From an uncultured Myxococcales bacterium (GTDB lineage Bacteria; Myxococcota_A; UBA9042): 64,000 nucleotides of DNA. The notes under the pieces were generated by a model. That model was not told the origin of the DNA and made no database searches. It was given only the letters and a program-made list of their open reading frames with translations. The stretch spans positions 30,807-94,806 of the forward strand of contig CAIMEY010000088.1 in assembly GCA_903840165.1 (NCBI GenBank), in the 5' to 3' direction. This document shows, piece after piece, positions 54,253 to 63,176 of this stretch (position 1 is its first letter; each line of letters opens with the position of its first letter). The position numbers were made by a program, and so were the translations under genes.

Positions 54253-55908
54253 ATGGCACAGGCAGGCACCCTAGGCGCGGGCGATCAACCATTTGATATT
54301 ATTGTAGTTGGCGGCGGAATTGGCGGTCTCAGCTTTGCGTTGGATGCGGCGGAGTACGGGCAAGTAGCTTTGGTCACCAAGCGCGAACTCTTTGATACCA
54401 ATACGCGTTGGGCCCAGGGCGGCATTGCGGCCATGCTCGACCCAGAACGCGACAGTTTTGACCGACATGTCGAGGATACCCTGCGCGCCGGTGCCGGAAT
54501 TTGCCAACGTGATGTCGTTGAAATGGTAGTATCTTCTGCGCCAGCGGCCATTGCCAAGTTGATGCAGCGCGGCGTCGCCTTTGATCACGACGCTCAAGGT
54601 CAGCTGCACCTGACGCGCGAAGGCGGCCACAGTGCCCGGCGAGTTGCGCATCATGCTGATTCAACAGGAGAAGCCATCGAAGCGGCTCTTGTGCAGCAGG
54701 CGCGTAACCACCCCAATATCGCGATCTTTGAAGGGCATATGGCCGTCGATTTGATCACGCGGGGTCGATTGGCCCGGCACCGTGGCCTGGGCATTCCGGG
54801 CGGCAAGGATGACCGTGTCCTTGGCGTCTATGTCCTGGATGTGCAAAGTCGTTCCGTGATTCCCATGGCTTCCAAGGCGGTGTGTCTGGCGACAGGCGGT
54901 GCGGGCAAGGTGTACTGCTACACATCCAATCCGGACGTGGCGACCGGGGACGGCGTGGCCATGGCGTGGCGGGCCGGAGCGCGGATTGCGAACATGGAGT
55001 TCTTTCAGTTCCATCCGACCGTGCTCTACCATCCAGATGCCAAGAACTTCTTGATCTCAGAGGCTTTACGCGGCGAAGGCGGGATCTTGCGCAACGCCCG
55101 CGGCGAACGGTTCATGCTTCGCTACCATGAACTCAAGGAGTTAGCGCCACGCGACATCGTTTCGCGCTCTATCGACGCTGAGCTCAAGCAATCCGGCGAT
55201 TCCTGTGTCTTTCTCGATATGACTCACCTGGCTCCGGAATTCCTGCAGGCCCATTTCCCAACAATTGACGCCCGTTGCCTGGAGTTGGGCATCGACATGC
55301 GCCGGCAGCCCATTCCCGTGGTGCCCGCTGCCCACTACCTATGCGGCGGTGTCCAAGTAGATCTGCAGGGTTGCACGAGCATTGCTGGCCTGTACGCCAT
55401 CGGCGAGACGTCCTGCACGGGCCTACATGGCGCCAACCGACTTGCGTCGAATTCCCTTTTAGAAGCAGCCGTCTATGCTGAGCGAGCTGCAATACATGCC
55501 CGCACGTACATCGAGCAGCGCGATGCCCGCGATCTAGACGTTCCGGCCTGGGAAACGGGCACGGCCCAAGACCCGGATGAGCAGGTGGTGGTGACGCAGT
55601 CCTGGGATGAGATTCGTCAATTAATGTGGAATTACGTGGGCATCGTGCGCACGACACGGCGACTGCAACGCGCTGAACGTCGGCTGGACCTCATCGGGCG
55701 CGAGGTCCGTGAGGACTGGTGGCGCTTCAACCTGACGCCAGACCTTATTGAACTTCGCAATATTGCTCAGGTTGCTCAGCTCATCGTCCAAGGCGCGTTG
55801 GCTCGCCAAGAATCGCGGGGCCTGCATTGGGTCGCGGATTTTCCCGACACGGACGATGAAAACTGGAATCGCGACACGGTGATCCAGAGGCCCGCGACCG
55901 GAGGATGA
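54253..55908 (+). CDS. nadB: L-aspartate oxidase
   Basis: A 551-residue FAD enzyme that oxidises L-aspartate to iminoaspartate in NAD biosynthesis. The FAD dinucleotide-binding motif is VVGGGIGGLS at the N-terminus. RWAQGGIAAM, LATGGAGKVY, EFFQFHPTVL, RDIVSRSID, VPAAHYLCGG and GLHGANRLASNSLLE are the family signatures. The start at 54253 is not certain, since GAGG is only two bases upstream. It is divergent from lon. nadA and nadC are not in the window. Confidence 0.95.
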   Translation: MAQAGTLGAGDQPFDIIVVGGGIGGLSFALDAAEYGQVALVTKRELFDTNTRWAQGGIAAMLDPERDSFDRHVEDTLRAGAGICQRDVVEMVVSSAPAAIAKLMQRGVAFDHDAQGQLHLTREGGHSARRVAHHADSTGEAIEAALVQQARNHPNIAIFEGHMAVDLITRGRLARHRGLGIPGGKDDRVLGVYVLDVQSRSVIPMASKAVCLATGGAGKVYCYTSNPDVATGDGVAMAWRAGARIANMEFFQFHPTVLYHPDAKNFLISEALRGEGGILRNARGERFMLRYHELKELAPRDIVSRSIDAELKQSGDSCVFLDMTHLAPEFLQAHFPTIDARCLELGIDMRRQPIPVVPAAHYLCGGVQVDLQGCTSIAGLYAIGETSCTGLHGANRLASNSLLEAAVYAERAAIHARTYIEQRDARDLDVPAWETGTAQDPDEQVVVTQSWDEIRQLMWNYVGIVRTTRRLQRAERRLDLIGREVREDWWRFNLTPDLIELRNIAQVAQLIVQGALARQESRGLHWVADFPDTDDENWNRDTVIQRPATGG

Positions 55909-56241
55909 CGGCGATCGATCACGTTAGGGCCCTTGAAGGCGTCGCCCGATCGACGCCGGCCAAGCGGCCTGTTCGCGGTGCGGCGAGTCAGCCTTTGAAA
56001 ACAAGACATTGAGCCCCCACAAGGCAGCGTGAGGTCTGCTACACGCCCAGTCTTGGTTCGCGCGTGGTTTGCCTGTCTCATTCTGGGACGCGATGTCGCA
56101 GATTGAGACATGTTTATGGAGACGGCGCTGCCGCCCAAGATCTGTACCCAATTTTCCTTGTTATTCCGACTATTTGGGATTGCACATACCGCCAAATTAT
56201 GGAGATGAACTGGCGCACTTTTTGCGTATTGTACACGTAAC
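55909..56241. other. Intergenic region upstream of the two-component locus
   Basis: No gene is supported. An inverted repeat TGTCTCA (56074-56080) with TGAGACA (56104-56110) could form a hairpin or operator. The region contains no trace of the missing kinase N-terminus, which argues that the sequence upstream of the truncated kinase was replaced, not simply split. Confidence 0.45.
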
Positions 56242-56460
56242 CCTGAGTCCTTTCCGGGTTACCGCAAAGGACTCGGCGTTGTGGACTTTGCTGCCGCGGA
56301 CCCAGCCGAACGCAGGGGGTGCGCACGCACGCGCGGGCGAGGACTCCACGGCGGGCGCAGCGCATGAGCCGGGCCAAGTCTGGCACAGCGAAAGTGGCGA
56401 TGGCGCACCCCCTTGAAACTAGAAGCAAACCCTCTACCTCTAACCCGCAAGGAACTTCGG
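56242..56460 (+). mobile_element. MITE-like repeated element, copy B
   Basis: About 219 bases matching copy A (33646-33868) over its whole length, with a three-base gap and scattered substitutions. The left end CCTGAGTCCTTTCCGGGTTA and the complement of the right end, CCGAAGTTCCTTGCGGGTTA, agree at 14 of 20 positions. GAGTCCTTT and AAAGGACTC form a perfect 9-bp hairpin inside the left end. The right end abuts the codons for NTPLG of the kinase remnant. The second hairpin of copy A is partly decayed here. Confidence 0.65.
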
Positions 56461-56462
56461 GA

Positions 56463-57156
56463 AACACACCCCTGGGCGTCGCGCGCGTTGCATCCTCGCT
56501 CCTTGATGAGCAAAGATCTCGACTAAACAGCGCTTTTGCTGCCGGTACGCTCAGCCGGGGCGACCTGCGTAGGTTTCTGACAGGGTCGACTTCGGCGGCG
56601 ACCGTGCTGGATGACAACCTACGGCGCCTGGCGGAGTTGGTGGACGAATTTCACCATTGCAGCGTCGATCCACGCACCGAGGTTCGCCATACAATTTCCT
56701 TACTTCGCTTTGTACAGGACGTGATCGCCAGCCTTGGGCCGCAGTTGCAACAAGCCCACGTCGAGTTCACGGTGCAAGGGGATGGCACTCTCGAGGACCT
56801 GACTTATCCGTTTGCAATTCGGCGGTTACTTGCGGCACTTGCGGAAAATGCGGTGACTCACGCCTTTGCCGATCAGCCACAGCCGCAGATAAGCGTAACT
56901 GTCACGGCCGGCGACGGGATCTGCGAGCTTACCTTCGCCGATAATGGCTGCGGAATTCCATTGGAATCGCGCGACCGTGTCTTTGAGCCCTTCTTTACGA
57001 CGAGCCGAATCCGTGGCGGGACTGGCCTCGGGGGTTTATTTGGCTTACAACCTTGTGCACGATCTGCTCGGCGGCGCCATTGGCATCGATCGGGCGACAC
57101 TGCACGGCTGCAGGGTAGTGGCCCGCTGGCCCCTGCACAGAACGGTGAACCCATGA
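56463..57156 (+). pseudogene. Histidine kinase remnant, truncated at the H-box and frameshifted
   Basis: The sequence begins with NTPLGVARVASSLLDE, the segment that in related kinases directly follows the phosphoacceptor (HELNTPLG). The His and everything before it are missing, replaced by element B. The dimerisation helix, the N-box (LAENAVTHAF), the G1 box (FADNGCGIP) and GGTGLG are intact. At the five-G run 57030-57034 the frame shifts by one base; deleting one G restores GVYLAYNLVHDLLGGAIGIDRATLHGC and a TGA at 57154-57156. That TGA overlaps the ATG of the next gene. Partner of the downstream response-regulator hybrid. Not expected to autophosphorylate. Confidence 0.8.
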
Positions 57157-60100
57157 GCGCAGCCGACCCCCACCATTGGGACCAAACACCTCTTTTTAGC
57201 GATGAAGATTCAGGGGTTCTGCCTAATGTGCTGAGCCGGCCTCGGCCCAATTCCGCCGACCGCGGTGCCCTGGCAGTGGCCGAACCGTGGGCCGTGCTGG
57301 TGTGCGACGATCACCAAGCCGTCCACCAAATCATCGGGCTAGCGCTCCACGGTCTGATGGTTGCGGGCCGGCCGGTGCAGATCCTGTCGGCTCTGTCCGC
57401 AGCGGAAGGCCGCCGGATGGTCCAGGCGCGCGCGGATATTGCGGTTATGCTGGTTGATGTGGTGATGGAGACCGACGACGCTGGCCTGCTCCTTGTCGAC
57501 TATGTCCGTGAAACGCTTGACAATCGCGACGTGCGCATTCTGCTCAATACCGGACAGCCAGGGGCCGCGCCTGAAGATGTCGTGATGACCGAACGCGAGG
57601 TCAACGGCTACCTGTCCAAGGCGGAGTTGAGTTCGCAGCGCCTAAGAACTGCCGTGATGGGTGCCATTCGGTCCTACCACGACCTGATCATGATCAGGCG
57701 ACAGGCCGATCTGCTTGAATCGATAGCGCAAATGCAAGGGCGGTATATCGACCACGCGCCCGAGGCGGCGGTTGCGGCGACGATGTTGGACGACTTGTTG
57801 AGGGCCTTCGCCGGCATCGATGGCATGCTGGTCACACGGCGGACAGGGCGGGTTGATCTGCAAGTGCTCGCGGCGACTGGCCCTCTTCAGGGACTAACGG
57901 CTCAGGCGCTGGTGACCAGCGACGTCGAGCGACAACTGGCGGAGTTAGAAACGCGCGGCGATCGCGAAATTCAGGCCCGGCACCTGGACGCTAAAATGCT
58001 TGGATTACGGGCAGATGCTTCGCAACAGTTGCTTCTACCCCTGTATGTGGGGGGCAAGACCTCCGGTGCCGCTTGGTTGGCTCTGGCGCGCAACGTGGTG
58101 CCGACGCCTCCCGCCGCGGTCGCAAGCTTGGCCCAGGCAGCCGGCGGTTTGCTGGCCGCCTTGGACAACCGCCTGCAGCAGCAAATTGCCAAGAAGAATA
58201 CGGAAACGGCCTACGAATGGCTGTACGCAGTGACCGCCCACCTGCCCGACGGTGTTCTGGTGGAGGAATCGCGCGGCCAGATTAAGCTCGTCAATCCGCC
58301 ATTTTGCGCGATGTTTGAGATTCCTGCCTCGCCCGAGAGCCTAGTAGGGCTCGATTGCGCGCTGGCCGCCAGTGCCGCCGCCGAAACTTTCGTCGATTCA
58401 AGCGGTTTTGGGCCGCGTGTACGACAGATTCTCGCCGCCCGCCAACCGGTGCACGCAGAATTGCTGCAGACCGTGGACGGACGGTGGTTAGAGCGTGATT
58501 TCGTGCCCTTCGTCATCGATGGCGAGCAGGCCTCCTTGTGGCGTTATCACGACGTGACCACAACCCGCCAGGAACACGAAGCCATACTGGCCAATGAGTT
58601 GCGTTACAGCAGCCTTTTTGGCGCGGCCAGCGACGCGATCCTTATTCTCAATGAAGATCAGGGCATTATCGACGCCAATAGCGGTGCCGCGGCCATGTTC
58701 GGTTGGTCGAAGGCGGACATGGTCGGCCAACCCGTGGTCCACCTCATGGCGGGCCATCCGCGCGACGCTAGGCCGGGCTTTACTCGGCTGGCCCACGGGC
58801 AAACGAGTCTTTTTGAACAAGAATTTCGCCGGTCGGACGGCTCGACCTTTCACGCCGAGTTGGCCACCAACGCCGTCGACATGGCGGGAAAGACTTGGAT
58901 TCAAGCTGTGTTGCGCGATGTCTCTGAGCGCCACCGCCAACAAGCCACCTTGGTTGCTGCCAAACAGGCGGCGGAAAGCGCCAACGCCGCGAAAAGTCAG
59001 TTCTTGGCAGTCATGAGCCACGAAATCCGCACGCCGCTCAATGCCATCCAAGGCGCCACAGAGTTGCTCAATGCCACCGAACTTGGGTCCAATCAGCGGG
59101 AATTGGCGACCATCCTTGCCGACGGCTCCGAGGCCCTTCTGACCTTGGTCAATGATTTACTGGATTTGACCCGCATCGAGCTGGGCCAACTCGACTTCAC
59201 GGTTGCGCCGTTTGACCTCGCGACCGTGCTTGAGCACGCGGTGGACATCGTCCGGGTGCGCGCCTACGCCCGTGGACTATCGCTAACTTGCGAGATCGAC
59301 GGCGAGTTGCCCAATCGCGTGATTGGCGATGCCGGCCGCATCCGCCAGGTGGTCATGAACCTCCTGGGCAATGCTGTGAAATTCACCGAAGTAGGCGAAG
59401 TTAGTTTGATTCTGCGGGTGCGCAGCAAGACGCCAGATCAGGTGAGCATCGAAATCTTGGTAACGGATACCGGCATCGGCATCGCCAACGACAAGCAACG
59501 GGCTGTCTTTGATAGTTTTTCGCAGGCCGACAATACCATCTCCCGGCGTTTTGGCGGTTCAGGCCTAGGCTTGTCCATCGTCCGCTCGCTTGTGCAGATG
59601 ATGAACGGCGAACTGCACTTGACCAGCATTCCCCACGTTGGCACCACCATGGCGGTGCAACTGACGCTCGAGACGCCGCCGAACACGCCTCGGACGTCGG
59701 CATGGCCGGGCGACGATCCGCCGACTGGCCGAATTCTGCTGCTGATGGCCCAGGGGCAACTCCGCGATACGATTATTAAATGCCTGTACGAGTGGGGCCT
59801 GACAGTGATTACCGCGGGCACGGCCACGGAGACGCTGGCCCGCCTCGGTGAAATCGACGCGTCGGTGCGCTGCGTTATTTCCGACGAGTCGGTGCCGGAC
59901 ATGGATGGCGCTGAAATTGTTGCGGCCATGCAGTTTATCCAGACGCCCAAACGGCTGCCGATTCTGCTGGCGACAACGCCGCCGATGAACGATAGCTTGT
60001 CGCAGAACGTGATTCCATTGGCTAAACCGCTGCACCGCGGACGTCTGCGCCAGGGGCTGGCCCAAGCGCTGGGCCTGCGCCTGCAGACTGGGACACTGCC

Positions 60101-61358
60101 GGCGCCGGTCCTTCCTGAGAGGACGGCAATCTCCCCCGGGCGCATTCTCATCGCCGAAGACAATCGTGAAAACGCGCTGTTGCTGCGGCATACCCTCAAG
60201 GACGCGGGCTACTTGGTCGATGAAGTCAGTGACGGCGAACAGGCCGTGGCTGCCGTCCTGGCCACGCCGTACAATTTGGTCCTGATGGACGTGGAAATGC
60301 CGCTCCTACACGGGATGGCGGCGACGCAGCGGATTCGCGATTGGGAACGCACCCATGACCGCCCAAGCACGCCGATCATCGCCGTGACGGCCCACGCGGT
60401 GCGCGGAATGCGCGAACGCTGCCTGCTGGCCGGCATGAGCGACTACATTTCCAAGCCCTTGCGCCGCGAACGGGTCCTGGAACTCGTGGGCAATTGGATG
60501 GATCCACGCCCATTGGTGCTGGTGGCGGACGACGACCATGCCACCCGCTTCGTGGTGCGCAACTGGTTTAAGACCGAGAAGGGGCTGCGCAGCCTGTTTG
60601 TCGGCAATGGTCAGGAAGCGCTCGACGCATTTGCTTGTAATCCCGTTGCATTAGTCGTCCTCGACATGGAGATGCCGATCCTCGACGGCTATGAGACCGC
60701 TGCGCGCTTGCGCCAAATCACCAATAGCCGCCAAGTGCCCATTATTGCTTCAACCGGCCATTCGGGTCGCGCGGAAATGGACCGGTGCCGAGAGGCGGGT
60801 TGTACGGGCTTCTTGTCCAAGCCATATACCTGCGAAACCATGATGCAAACGCTGAGAACGCATCTGGGCTCCGCCTTGGCTGCGCCGCGTTTCTCGACGC
60901 CTAACTTCTCCGTGGCCGGCCAGACCCCGCAAATGGCTGGGGCAGGGGCCATCGCATCAGCCATTACGGCGCCGTTAGTGCCGACGCCTTCGCCCACTGC
61001 TGTGGTGCCCCAGCCGTGGAGCCCTGCGCCGATGAGCGACGGGCTTGAGCCCATGGCACTGCTGCCAAGCGATATCGATGCTGATATTGCTGATTTGGTG
61101 CCCGAATTCCTGCGCGTCCAACGGGAAGCCGTTCAGCGGATTTCTGACGGTGCGCAGTCCCGTGATTTCCTCCAAGTGGCTCTCCTTGGGCATCACCTGC
61201 GCAGCGTCTCGGACAGGATGGGCTTTCGGCCACTTGTGCAAGTCGGTGCAGCGATTGAACAAGCAGCGCACGACGAGGACGAAGAGGCTTTGCAGCGGGC
61301 GATTGGTAAGCTCGAGTTTCTGCTTACTACGACGCAGGCCGATGAAAAGACGGCCTAA
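57153..61358 (+). CDS. Hybrid histidine kinase: REC, DUF3369, PAS-PAS, HisKA/HATPase, three REC, Hpt
   Basis: A 1401-residue multidomain signalling protein starting at the ATG that overlaps the remnant's stop (ATGA). Domains in order: receiver (about 45-165; VLVCDDH, VDVVME), a DUF3369/GAF-like region (about 170-340), two PAS-like domains, HisKA with SHEIRTPLN (His623), HATPase ([24 protein letters not shown]), a divergent receiver (about 865-985), two good receivers (ILIAEDN...LMDVEMP; VLVADDD...LDMEMP), an Ala/Pro linker, and an Hpt domain ([14 protein letters not shown], His1347/1348). This is a complete internal phosphorelay. The REC-DUF3369 front is normally cognate to the kinase upstream, which is broken here. 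No transmembrane segment, so cytoplasmic. Confidence 0.9.
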   Translation: MSAADPHHWDQTPLFSDEDSGVLPNVLSRPRPNSADRGALAVAEPWAVLVCDDHQAVHQIIGLALHGLMVAGRPVQILSALSAAEGRRMVQARADIAVMLVDVVMETDDAGLLLVDYVRETLDNRDVRILLNTGQPGAAPEDVVMTEREVNGYLSKAELSSQRLRTAVMGAIRSYHDLIMIRRQADLLESIAQMQGRYIDHAPEAAVAATMLDDLLRAFAGIDGMLVTRRTGRVDLQVLAATGPLQGLTAQALVTSDVERQLAELETRGDREIQARHLDAKMLGLRADASQQLLLPLYVGGKTSGAAWLALARNVVPTPPAAVASLAQAAGGLLAALDNRLQQQIAKKNTETAYEWLYAVTAHLPDGVLVEESRGQIKLVNPPFCAMFEIPASPESLVGLDCALAASAAAETFVDSSGFGPRVRQILAARQPVHAELLQTVDGRWLERDFVPFVIDGEQASLWRYHDVTTTRQEHEAILANELRYSSLFGAASDAILILNEDQGIIDANSGAAAMFGWSKADMVGQPVVHLMAGHPRDARPGFTRLAHGQTSLFEQEFRRSDGSTFHAELATNAVDMAGKTWIQAVLRDVSERHRQQATLVAAKQAAESANAAKSQFLAVMSHEIRTPLNAIQGATELLNATELGSNQRELATILADGSEALLTLVNDLLDLTRIELGQLDFTVAPFDLATVLEHAVDIVRVRAYARGLSLTCEIDGELPNRVIGDAGRIRQVVMNLLGNAVKFTEVGEVSLILRVRSKTPDQVSIEILVTDTGIGIANDKQRAVFDSFSQADNTISRRFGGSGLGLSIVRSLVQMMNGELHLTSIPHVGTTMAVQLTLETPPNTPRTSAWPGDDPPTGRILLLMAQGQLRDTIIKCLYEWGLTVITAGTATETLARLGEIDASVRCVISDESVPDMDGAEIVAAMQFIQTPKRLPILLATTPPMNDSLSQNVIPLAKPLHRGRLRQGLAQALGLRLQTGTLPAPVLPERTAISPGRILIAEDNRENALLLRHTLKDAGYLVDEVSDGEQAVAAVLATPYNLVLMDVEMPLLHGMAATQRIRDWERTHDRPSTPIIAVTAHAVRGMRERCLLAGMSDYISKPLRRERVLELVGNWMDPRPLVLVADDDHATRFVVRNWFKTEKGLRSLFVGNGQEALDAFACNPVALVVLDMEMPILDGYETAARLRQITNSRQVPIIASTGHSGRAEMDRCREAGCTGFLSKPYTCETMMQTLRTHLGSALAAPRFSTPNFSVAGQTPQMAGAGAIASAITAPLVPTPSPTAVVPQPWSPAPMSDGLEPMALLPSDIDADIADLVPEFLRVQREAVQRISDGAQSRDFLQVALLGHHLRSVSDRMGFRPLVQVGAAIEQAAHDEDEEALQRAIGKLEFLLTTTQADEKTA

Positions 61359-61382
61359 TTGCGCCCACCACAAGTATGGCGT

Positions 61383-62003
61383 TCATGGTGAGGCGAATGA
61401 GCAAATCGGACACAGCGCCGGCACATGGCCGCGTGCCGGACAATACTCGCGGCCAAAGTAGATGATCTGCAAATGCAATTTGTTCCAGCTCGACTCGGCA
61501 AAGAGGGCCTTGAGGTCGCGCTCCGTCTGCACGACGTCCTGGCCCGTCGATAAGCCCCAACGCTCCGCGAGTCGGTGGATGTGGGTGTCAACAGGAAATG
61601 CAGCAAACCCAAAGGCTTGGCTCATAACTACCGACGCCGTCTTGTGACCGACCCCCGGGAGCTTCTCCAAATCCTCATAATTGGCTGGCACTTGCCCCCC
61701 ATGGTCATTGATGAGGATCTGCGACAGCGCCGAGATTGCCTTGGCTTTGCGCGGATACAAGCCACAACTACGGATAAAGCCTTCAATTTCCTCGACCGGC
61801 ACCTGGGCCATCGCCTCTGGCGTCCGCGCGCGGGCAAAAAGCGCTGGCGTGACCATGTTCACGCGTTTGTCGGTGCACTGCGCGCTGAGCAACACCGCAA
61901 TCAGTAAGGTAAAAGCGTCACTGTGATCGAGCGCAATGGGCGGGTCAGGGAACCGTTCTTCGAGCACGGCCTGGATTCGCGCCGCTTTGTCTTGCAATTT
62001 CAT
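61383..62003 (-). CDS. nth: Endonuclease III (DNA glycosylase/AP lyase)
   Basis: A 206-residue base-excision repair enzyme for oxidised pyrimidines. The helix-hairpin-helix is LPGVGHKTASVV with the catalytic Lys, and PVDTHIHRLAERWG carries the catalytic Asp. LLSAQCTDKRVN is the family signature. The C-terminal Cys cluster reads CPARGHVPALCPICSFASP, so only three Cys (C-x9-C-x2-C) are present where the standard 4Fe-4S site has four. The enzyme is otherwise of normal length. It is convergent with the hybrid kinase gene (24 bases). Confidence 0.93.
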   Translation of the reverse strand: MKLQDKAARIQAVLEERFPDPPIALDHSDAFTLLIAVLLSAQCTDKRVNMVTPALFARARTPEAMAQVPVEEIEGFIRSCGLYPRKAKAISALSQILINDHGGQVPANYEDLEKLPGVGHKTASVVMSQAFGFAAFPVDTHIHRLAERWGLSTGQDVVQTERDLKALFAESSWNKLHLQIIYFGREYCPARGHVPALCPICSFASP

Positions 62004-62023
62004 GCTATTCCAATAGTGCGCGC

Positions 62024-62380
62024 TTACTGACCGCAGTACACGCCGTTACAGCCCCAGTTGATGGGCTGCAAGTAGTAGACGTAAAAGCCATTGCAATTGG
62101 TAATTTGCACGGGCTGCGACCACATGCAGCTATTGCCCGACCAGTTAAAGCACACGGTGCCGTTGATGTTTTGCCCTGGTGTTGCGGGGTTAGGTCCGTT
62201 GACCCAGCCCGGCGCGTGGGTGCCGCAAGAGTAGATAGCCGGAGGGGAATTCGGCATTTGCGTGCCGGCCGCGCCAGTAAAGCGGTACCAGGCGGTGCCG
62301 AGCCCACTGTCGCAAGAGACCGAACTTGCATTGAACGCTGTCGCGTTGGCTCTGGCATCGTGTGTATAAGTTACTGACCG
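62024..62380 (-). pseudogene. D8C-like domain fragment without a start
   Basis: Reading the minus strand from a TAA at 62381-62383 to a TAA at 62024 gives about 118 codons. The second half matches the D8C domain found in uromodulin-like and some bacterial proteins: a Cys followed by WYRFTGAAG, SCGTHAPGWVNG, VCFNWSGNSCMWS, ITNCNGFYVYYL and a terminal YCGQ. No ATG, GTG or TTG lies before the domain; the first ATG is inside it. So it is a 5'-truncated piece of a larger secreted protein, or its start region was lost by frameshift. Confidence 0.6.
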
Positions 62381-62383
62381 TTA

Positions 62384-62632
62384 AGGGCATTTCCCTGTAG
62401 CGAATGGGGGCCAATTGCCTTGGGCTAGCGTTTGGGCTAGCGTTTGTCGGATTTGGGCGGAAAAGTTGATCACGGGTTCTTCGTTCATAATTTCAGTAAG
62501 ATACCAAGCGGCGAGAATCGAGTACACGCGAAGTTTAGGCCAGCGGCTGCCAAATGGCAAGCGTCGTGCCAAAACTGACGATGGCGCCGATGTACTTCCG
62601 TCGCGGGCAATCGCTCGGGGCTAGGCGGCTAT
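62384..62632. other. Intergenic region, nothing recognised
   Basis: Short frames on both strands look like noise. There is a direct repeat of GCTAGCGTTTG at about 62424-62445. No promoter or RNA structure was recognised. Confidence 0.4.
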
Positions 62633-62956
62633 TCACCTAGCCCTCTTGGGCCTCGGTGCGTCCCAAACATGCCCGCAGCGATCGCAGCGTACGACAGCGC
62701 AGGACGCCAGGGTCAAGACCTTGTGCTGACACGCGGCACAAGTAGCGCCGCGGACTAGACCAGCCAGCGCCTGTAAAACCTCTGAATTCGCAGTCGCTTC
62801 AACCGCTTCAGCTTTAGCAACTTCAACCCTGGCCAAGTGCCGCCCGACGGTTGCGCGATGCAGGCCGGTTGCCTCGGCGATCGCGACGTGGGTATGGCCT
62901 TGTTTGCTCAAGCGTTCGATCATGCGTACTTGTTTTGGCGGTGTTGGTCCTGGCAT
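62633..62956 (-). CDS. Small HTH plus zinc-ribbon protein
   Basis: A 107-residue protein; the ATG at 62956 has GAGG about 8 bases upstream, and longer forms from 62998 or 63124 are possible. Residues about 8-40 form a helix-turn-helix of the resolvase/Hin type (RMIERLSKQGHTHVAIAEATGLHRATVGRHL). A helical linker leads to a zinc ribbon with two Cys pairs (CAAC and CDRC) and the tail GHVWDAPRPKRAR. HTH plus zinc ribbon resembles transposon- or phage-associated DNA-binding proteins, but no recombinase catalytic domain is present. Role unknown. Confidence 0.65.
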   Translation of the reverse strand: MPGPTPPKQVRMIERLSKQGHTHVAIAEATGLHRATVGRHLARVEVAKAEAVEATANSEVLQALAGLVRGATCAACQHKVLTLASCAVVRCDRCGHVWDAPRPKRAR

Positions 62957-63176
62957 GGCTGCGGCCTCGCGATCGTCGTGACGCGGTCGCAGCGGCATTG
63001 TAGCACAGGTTGCGGCGGGATTGTATCGCTGTGGCGACAATGGTTGTTGCGGCGTTGTGACGGGGCGCGGTTGGGAAACAATCGCGGCGCTGGTCGATCT
63101 GACGACGTAAGGCGGCTTTGGCAAGTGCGCTTGGCACCGAGGTTTTGCTGCCTAGTACGTTGGCGCCACGCTGCGA

